In this document: positions 60,829-64,000 of the stretch, one piece after another | Layout of the letters: every line of letters begins with the position of its first letter | Numbering within the stretch: position 1 is the stretch's first letter | DNA from: Myxococcota bacterium | GTDB taxonomy: Bacteria; Myxococcota_A; Bradymonadia; UBA7976; UBA1532 | Direction of reading: 5' to 3' | NCBI GenBank assembly: GCA_023150895.1 | Contig: JAKLJY010000015.1 | Coordinates: 1 to 64,000, forward strand | DNA length: 64,000 nt | Notes under the pieces: generated by a model | What the model was told of the DNA's origin: nothing | The model's input: the letters and a program-made list of their open reading frames with translations, nothing else | The model's database searches: none | Program-made: the position numbers and the translations under genes

Positions 60829-62574
60829 TTACTCGGTGGGCCCGGGCTCGACGGCCGGCCCGGGCTCGGCGGCCGGCGCGGGCTCGGCGGGCGATTCGGC
60901 CGCCGCGGCGAGACGCAGACCGATGCGGCGCGCTTCGACGTCGAGGCTCGCAATCGTCACGGAGACGCGCTGACCGACCTTGAGGCGATCCTTCGGGCGC
61001 TGGCCCTCGGCGAGCCCCATCTCGCCGGCGTGCAGCAGCCCGTCGATCCCGGGGGAGAGCGCCACGAAGGCGCCGAAGTCCTTCACGCGGACGACCGTTC
61101 CCTCGAGCGTCGCCCCCACCGTGAACGCATCGAGGGAGGGCAATTCGGGCGCGGGCGCGAGCTGCTTGATGCCCAGCGTGCAACGACCGCGCTCCTCGTC
61201 GATGCCGAGGACGAGGGCTTCGACCGTCTGGCCGGGCGTGAAAGCGGCCGCCGGCTTGGCGATCGGCGTCCAGCTCAGATCGGCGGTGGGAACGAGCCCC
61301 TCATACCCCGTCGCGGGGTCGAGCAGGACGAACACGCCGAACTGCGCGACGTTGCGCACCGTCCCCGTGACCCGCGTGCCCGGCGGGAACCGCTCGCGCA
61401 GCGCCTCGATGGGATTGGGCGCCAGCTTCCTGAGACTGAGCTTGAGATGCTTCTTCTCGACGTCGAGGAGGATGACCTCGGCCGAGACCCGCTGGCCGAC
61501 GCGCAGGACGTCCTTCGGGTGTTTCGGCGCGGCGCCCCAGCGCAGCTCGCTGATGTGTGCGAGGCCCTCGACCCCGGGCTCGACCTCGATGAAGGCGCCG
61601 TAGTCCGCCAGGCTGATGACCGGCCCTTCGACCCGCGCGCCCACGGCGAGCCGCGTGGCCGCGGTCTCCCAGGGATGGGGCACGAGCGCGCGGCGCGACA
61701 ACACGATGCGATCGCCCTTGCCGCCCTCGCCCTCGGCGCGCTTGACCTCGAGGACTTTGACCTCGACCTCGTCGCCAATCTTGACGACCTCGCCGGGGTG
61801 CTGCACGCGGCCCCAGCCGAGGTCTTTGACGTGCAACAGACCCGTCGCCCCACCGGGGAGATCGACGAAGGCGCCGAACTCGGCGAGCCGGACGACGCGA
61901 CCGGTCAGGACGGCACCCGCCTCGGGCAGCTCGATGGGGGCCTTCGGGGCCGCGGCCTCTGCGGCAACGGCCACCCCCTCGACGCCATCGACGGTCGCCG
62001 CAGGCGCTTCGCGACCCCGGCGGGGCTCACCTCGGTCGGCGCGGTCGGGGCGCTCCCGGGTGCCGCGAGGTTCGCGGGCCAGCACGAACATGTCTTTGCG
62101 CTCGTCCCAGCCGCGCACCCAGAACCGCCCGATGTCGCCGATCGGCGCATCCGAGCGGCGGTCGGGGAGAAACGCCTTCATGCCGACGTCCACGGAGAGT
62201 CCGCCTTTGACGCGGCACAACACGCGGCCCTCGACCACCTCGTCGCGATCGGCGGCCGCCTCGAGACGATCGAACAGATCGAGCGCACGCGCCTTGCTCG
62301 CCGAGACCACCGGGCCGGCGCTCAGCACCTGCTCGACGAAGACCCGGACCGTCTCGCCGACGGCGGGTGTCCGACCTTCGAACTCGGCGATGGCCACGGT
62401 CGCCTCACCGGCCGCCAGTTCGACCGTGACCCCCTCGGGGCCCACCGCCTTGACGGGGGCGGCCTCGATGGTCCCCGGTTTGCTGGCCAGCGTCGCCCAG
62501 ACCGCACCGATGTCGGCGAGCGAGGCGTTGCGGTCGAGAATGGGGTCGGCGGCGGTCTCGGGCGTGTCGGACAT
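60829..62574 (-). CDS. S1-domain RNA-binding protein (ribosomal protein S1-like)
   Basis: 581 residues from ATG 62572-62574 with TGGAGCG upstream. Six OB/S1 repeats can be traced: two divergent N-terminal ones (about 38-100 and 110-165), then VVRLAEFGAFVDLPGGATGLLHVKDLGW, VISLADYGAFIEVEPGVEGLAHISELRW, VRNVAQFGVFVLLDPATGYEGLVPTADLSW and VVRVKDFGAFVALSPGIDGLLHAGEMG. The number and layout match ribosomal protein S1. An Arg-rich insert (RGTRERPDRADRGEPRRGRE) and a Pro/Ala/Glu tail are unusual. It may be the true S1 or a paralogue. Confidence 0.87.
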   Translation of the reverse strand: MSDTPETAADPILDRNASLADIGAVWATLASKPGTIEAAPVKAVGPEGVTVELAAGEATVAIAEFEGRTPAVGETVRVFVEQVLSAGPVVSASKARALDLFDRLEAAADRDEVVEGRVLCRVKGGLSVDVGMKAFLPDRRSDAPIGDIGRFWVRGWDERKDMFVLAREPRGTRERPDRADRGEPRRGREAPAATVDGVEGVAVAAEAAAPKAPIELPEAGAVLTGRVVRLAEFGAFVDLPGGATGLLHVKDLGWGRVQHPGEVVKIGDEVEVKVLEVKRAEGEGGKGDRIVLSRRALVPHPWETAATRLAVGARVEGPVISLADYGAFIEVEPGVEGLAHISELRWGAAPKHPKDVLRVGQRVSAEVILLDVEKKHLKLSLRKLAPNPIEALRERFPPGTRVTGTVRNVAQFGVFVLLDPATGYEGLVPTADLSWTPIAKPAAAFTPGQTVEALVLGIDEERGRCTLGIKQLAPAPELPSLDAFTVGATLEGTVVRVKDFGAFVALSPGIDGLLHAGEMGLAEGQRPKDRLKVGQRVSVTIASLDVEARRIGLRLAAAAESPAEPAPAAEPGPAVEPGPTE

Positions 62575-62589
62575 GGGGCGCTCCAGTGC

Positions 62590-62613
62590 GAGGTCGAATC
62601 CGGAGGTCGAATC
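62590..62613 (-). repeat. Direct repeat in the S1-like gene leader
   Basis: GAGGTCGAATC occurs twice (62590-62600 and 62603-62613) with 2 bases between, in the 5' leader of the S1-domain gene. S1 genes are often autoregulated through the leader, so this tandem element is a candidate binding site. Confidence 0.5.
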
Positions 62614-62630
62614 GGAATCGCGGGGCGGGT

Positions 62631-62659
62631 CTGATACCACGGCGGCCGCGATGCGGCAA
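62631..62659 (-). promoter_or_regulatory. Candidate promoter of the S1-like gene
   Basis: On the minus strand TTGCCG (complement of 62654-62659), a 17-base spacer and TATCAG (complement of 62631-62636). A leader of about 50 bases holds the 11-bp direct repeat. Confidence 0.5.
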
Positions 62660-62660
62660 T

Positions 62661-62688
62661 GTGCAACACCGGGTGCCTCTGCTAGACT
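62661..62688 (+). promoter_or_regulatory. Candidate promoter of the Cys-rich lipoprotein gene at 62768
   Basis: GTGCAA (62661-62666), a 16-base spacer and TAGACT (62683-62688) preceded by TGC. The leader is about 72 bases and ends in GAGGG before the ATG. Divergent from the S1-like promoter, one base apart. Confidence 0.4.
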
Positions 62689-62767
62689 CGGGCGTCCCGC
62701 CTGCCCGTTCGTCGTGTTCGAACCCACCGTCTCCGCGTCGTTGCGGCGGTGTTCCCGAGGGTGCCCG

Positions 62768-64000
62768 ATGTCCGTTCGTTCCTGCCGCCGCGTGCCGAAT
62801 CTCCTTCCTCGTGTGTCGCTCGGACTCGCCTTCCTCGCCGCGGCCTGCGGAGAGACGGCGACGGGGGACGACACGTGCGACGGCGGGTCGTGCAATCCGC
62901 CGCCCGCCGAGCGGGACATCTCGATCAGCATCGAGCCCCCCCGGCAGGACCTCGGCGTCACGCCGTCGACGCCGGAGGGAGACGGGGGCGCGGCGACCGA
63001 CGCCCTGCTCCTGATCGACGGCAGTCTGCCGCCGGACGCCTTCCGCCCACCGGCCTCCTGCGAGACGCGCGACGACGGGGTCTGCGACGAGCCCTCCAAC
63101 GGCGGCGCCTGCCCGGCGGGGACGGATCCGGAGGACTGTCGCGAGCGATGCGAGACGGCGGCCGACTGTCCCCCCGGGGAGTTCTGTCGGGACGGCGCCT
63201 GCATCCCCTCCGACGCTCAGGGCTGCACCGGCGACGACGACTGCGACGCCGACGAGCACTGCGACCTGCCCTCGGGCGAGTGCATCGCCGAGACCCCCCC
63301 CGGCGGGTGCATGCGCAGCGCCGATTGCGGCCCGGGCGAGGTCTGCAACCTGCAAACGAATACCTGCATGGCCGCCGCGGGCGGCGAATGCGAGATCGAC
63401 GCGGATTGCGGCCTGCGGGACGTGTGCCGGGACGGCGCCTGCGTCCCGGTGGGTGGCGGCGAGGCCGGACACGCCTGCGACGGCCCCGCACAATGCCCCG
63501 AGGGCATCTGCATCTCCGAGGCCGACAGCGCCGGGCAGCTCCCCGGCGGCCTCTGTGCCGCCGACTGCCTCGACGATGCGGACTGCAACGGCGGGCTCTG
63601 CGCGTTGCTCGATGCCGACTTCGGCATCTTCGGATGTATCGCCGCCTGCCGGCAGAGCGCCGACTGCCGCGAAGACTGGGTCTGCAACCCCGATCCCGCG
63701 GCGCCCTCACCCTACTGCGTCCCCGACTGCCGCCTCGTCGGCTGCGGCGGCGCGGCATGTGACGCCGCCACGGGGCTCTGCGACGGCGGCGGGGGCGGCG
63801 GCGGGCCGGACAGCTGCCGGTTCGCGTTCGACGGCTTCTGCGACGAACCCCTCGGTTGCGAGCCGGGAACGGACACGACGGATTGCGAAGGCGGCGGCGG
63901 TGACTTCTGTCCCTATACCAACGACGGCGAGTGCGACGAGCCGTTCTTGTGTGCGCCGGGTACGGATGCCGCGGACTGCGGCGGCGGCGGCGGCTGCATG
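62768..64000 (+). CDS. Cys-rich surface lipoprotein with CDEP/GTD repeats (3' end outside window)
   Basis: At least 411 residues from ATG 62768 with GAGGG upstream; the frame is still open at the window edge. The lipobox LAAAC gives Cys27. Three repeats have the form C-x4-5-DG-x-CDEP-x2-4-C-x2-GTD-x2-DC: one near residues 98-126 (DDGVCDEP, GTDPEDC) and two near the end (FDGFCDEP, NDGECDEP). Between them are CxxDADCxxGExC units like those of the lipoprotein at 53934. The CDEP repeats resemble Lin-12/Notch-type calcium-binding disulphide modules, but this is resemblance only. Surface-exposed; function unknown. Confidence 0.82.
   Translation, partial: MSVRSCRRVPNLLPRVSLGLAFLAAACGETATGDDTCDGGSCNPPPAERDISISIEPPRQDLGVTPSTPEGDGGAATDALLLIDGSLPPDAFRPPASCETRDDGVCDEPSNGGACPAGTDPEDCRERCETAADCPPGEFCRDGACIPSDAQGCTGDDDCDADEHCDLPSGECIAETPPGGCMRSADCGPGEVCNLQTNTCMAAAGGECEIDADCGLRDVCRDGACVPVGGGEAGHACDGPAQCPEGICISEADSAGQLPGGLCAADCLDDADCNGGLCALLDADFGIFGCIAACRQSADCREDWVCNPDPAAPSPYCVPDCRLVGCGGAACDAATGLCDGGGGGGGPDSCRFAFDGFCDEPLGCEPGTDTTDCEGGGGDFCPYTNDGECDEPFLCAPGTDAADCGGGGGCM

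Overview
The window is about 70% G+C and gene-dense on both strands. It reads as a chromosomal segment of a Myxococcota-like (former Deltaproteobacteria) organism. The signs are AgmX/PglI-type and IgGFc-binding-type lipoproteins, a MYXO-CTERM-like Cys/TM/Arg tail, several eukaryote-like Ser/Thr kinases with accessory domains, Cys-rich lipoproteins with low-complexity Gly linkers, and a MopE-type metal-binding motif. A PHA-storing member such as the Bradymonadia is possible, but that is inference. No rRNA, tRNA or CRISPR array was found. Only the left edge (about 1-180) is AT-richer and may belong to a mobile element.

Layout. 1-120: start of a DNA-binding-like protein (minus). 362-4100: IgGFc-type lipoprotein and a HAD 5'-nucleotidase (minus). 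4201-7279: SpoIID/LytB protein, Sua5-type threonylcarbamoyl-AMP synthase and a small unknown (plus, overlapping). 7295-15119: a sensor kinase-receiver hybrid, a membrane sulfatase-like enzyme, an AgmX-type lipoprotein, a TPR protein and a two-domain lipoprotein (minus). 15219-22043: an envelope protein, then an ECF sigma factor, a FecR-domain protein and a kinase fused to an SUMF1-like domain, then an unknown basic protein. 22089-30208: Gly-rich lipoprotein, DksA/TraR zinc finger, kinase with cyclic-nucleotide-binding domain, TPR exoprotein, PilZ protein and kinase with PEGA domain.

30254-35597 (minus) is a polyhydroxyalkanoate locus: phasin, PhaE, class III PhaC, PhaR, then an alpha/beta hydrolase with a sorting-signal-like tail and a SprA-like metalloprotease. 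Its promoter lies between two similar TTGTGC-type inverted repeats, which fits PhaR autoregulation. 36915-44514 (minus) is a type IV pilus minor-pilin operon (FimT/GspH, PilV, PilW, PilX, PilY1) ending in a translationally coupled lipoprotein.

44704-49877 (plus) is a tightly overlapping four-gene set: outer-membrane barrel, 13-haem c-type cytochrome, helical lipoprotein and FadL-like barrel. It looks like an uncharacterised porin-cytochrome conduit. prfC follows at 49918-51498. 53065-56477 (minus) holds a large Cys-rich lipoprotein, a membrane protein and MurJ. 56561-60819 (plus) holds UbiB/AarF and the AmmeMemoRadiSam trio (Memo, AMMECR1, radical SAM), whose joint function is unknown. A six-repeat S1-domain protein (minus) and a second Cys-rich lipoprotein (plus, cut by the window end) close the window.

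Two themes recur. First, many genes overlap by ATGA/GTGA, implying translational coupling. Second, at several monocistronic or first genes a sigma70-like -10 element sits 6-9 bases before the start codon with no Shine-Dalgarno sequence, suggesting leaderless transcription. The unusual items are the cytochrome operon, the double PhaR-like operator, the degenerate deacetylase/FAH fusion, and the broken-looking end of the 33137 hydrolase gene.
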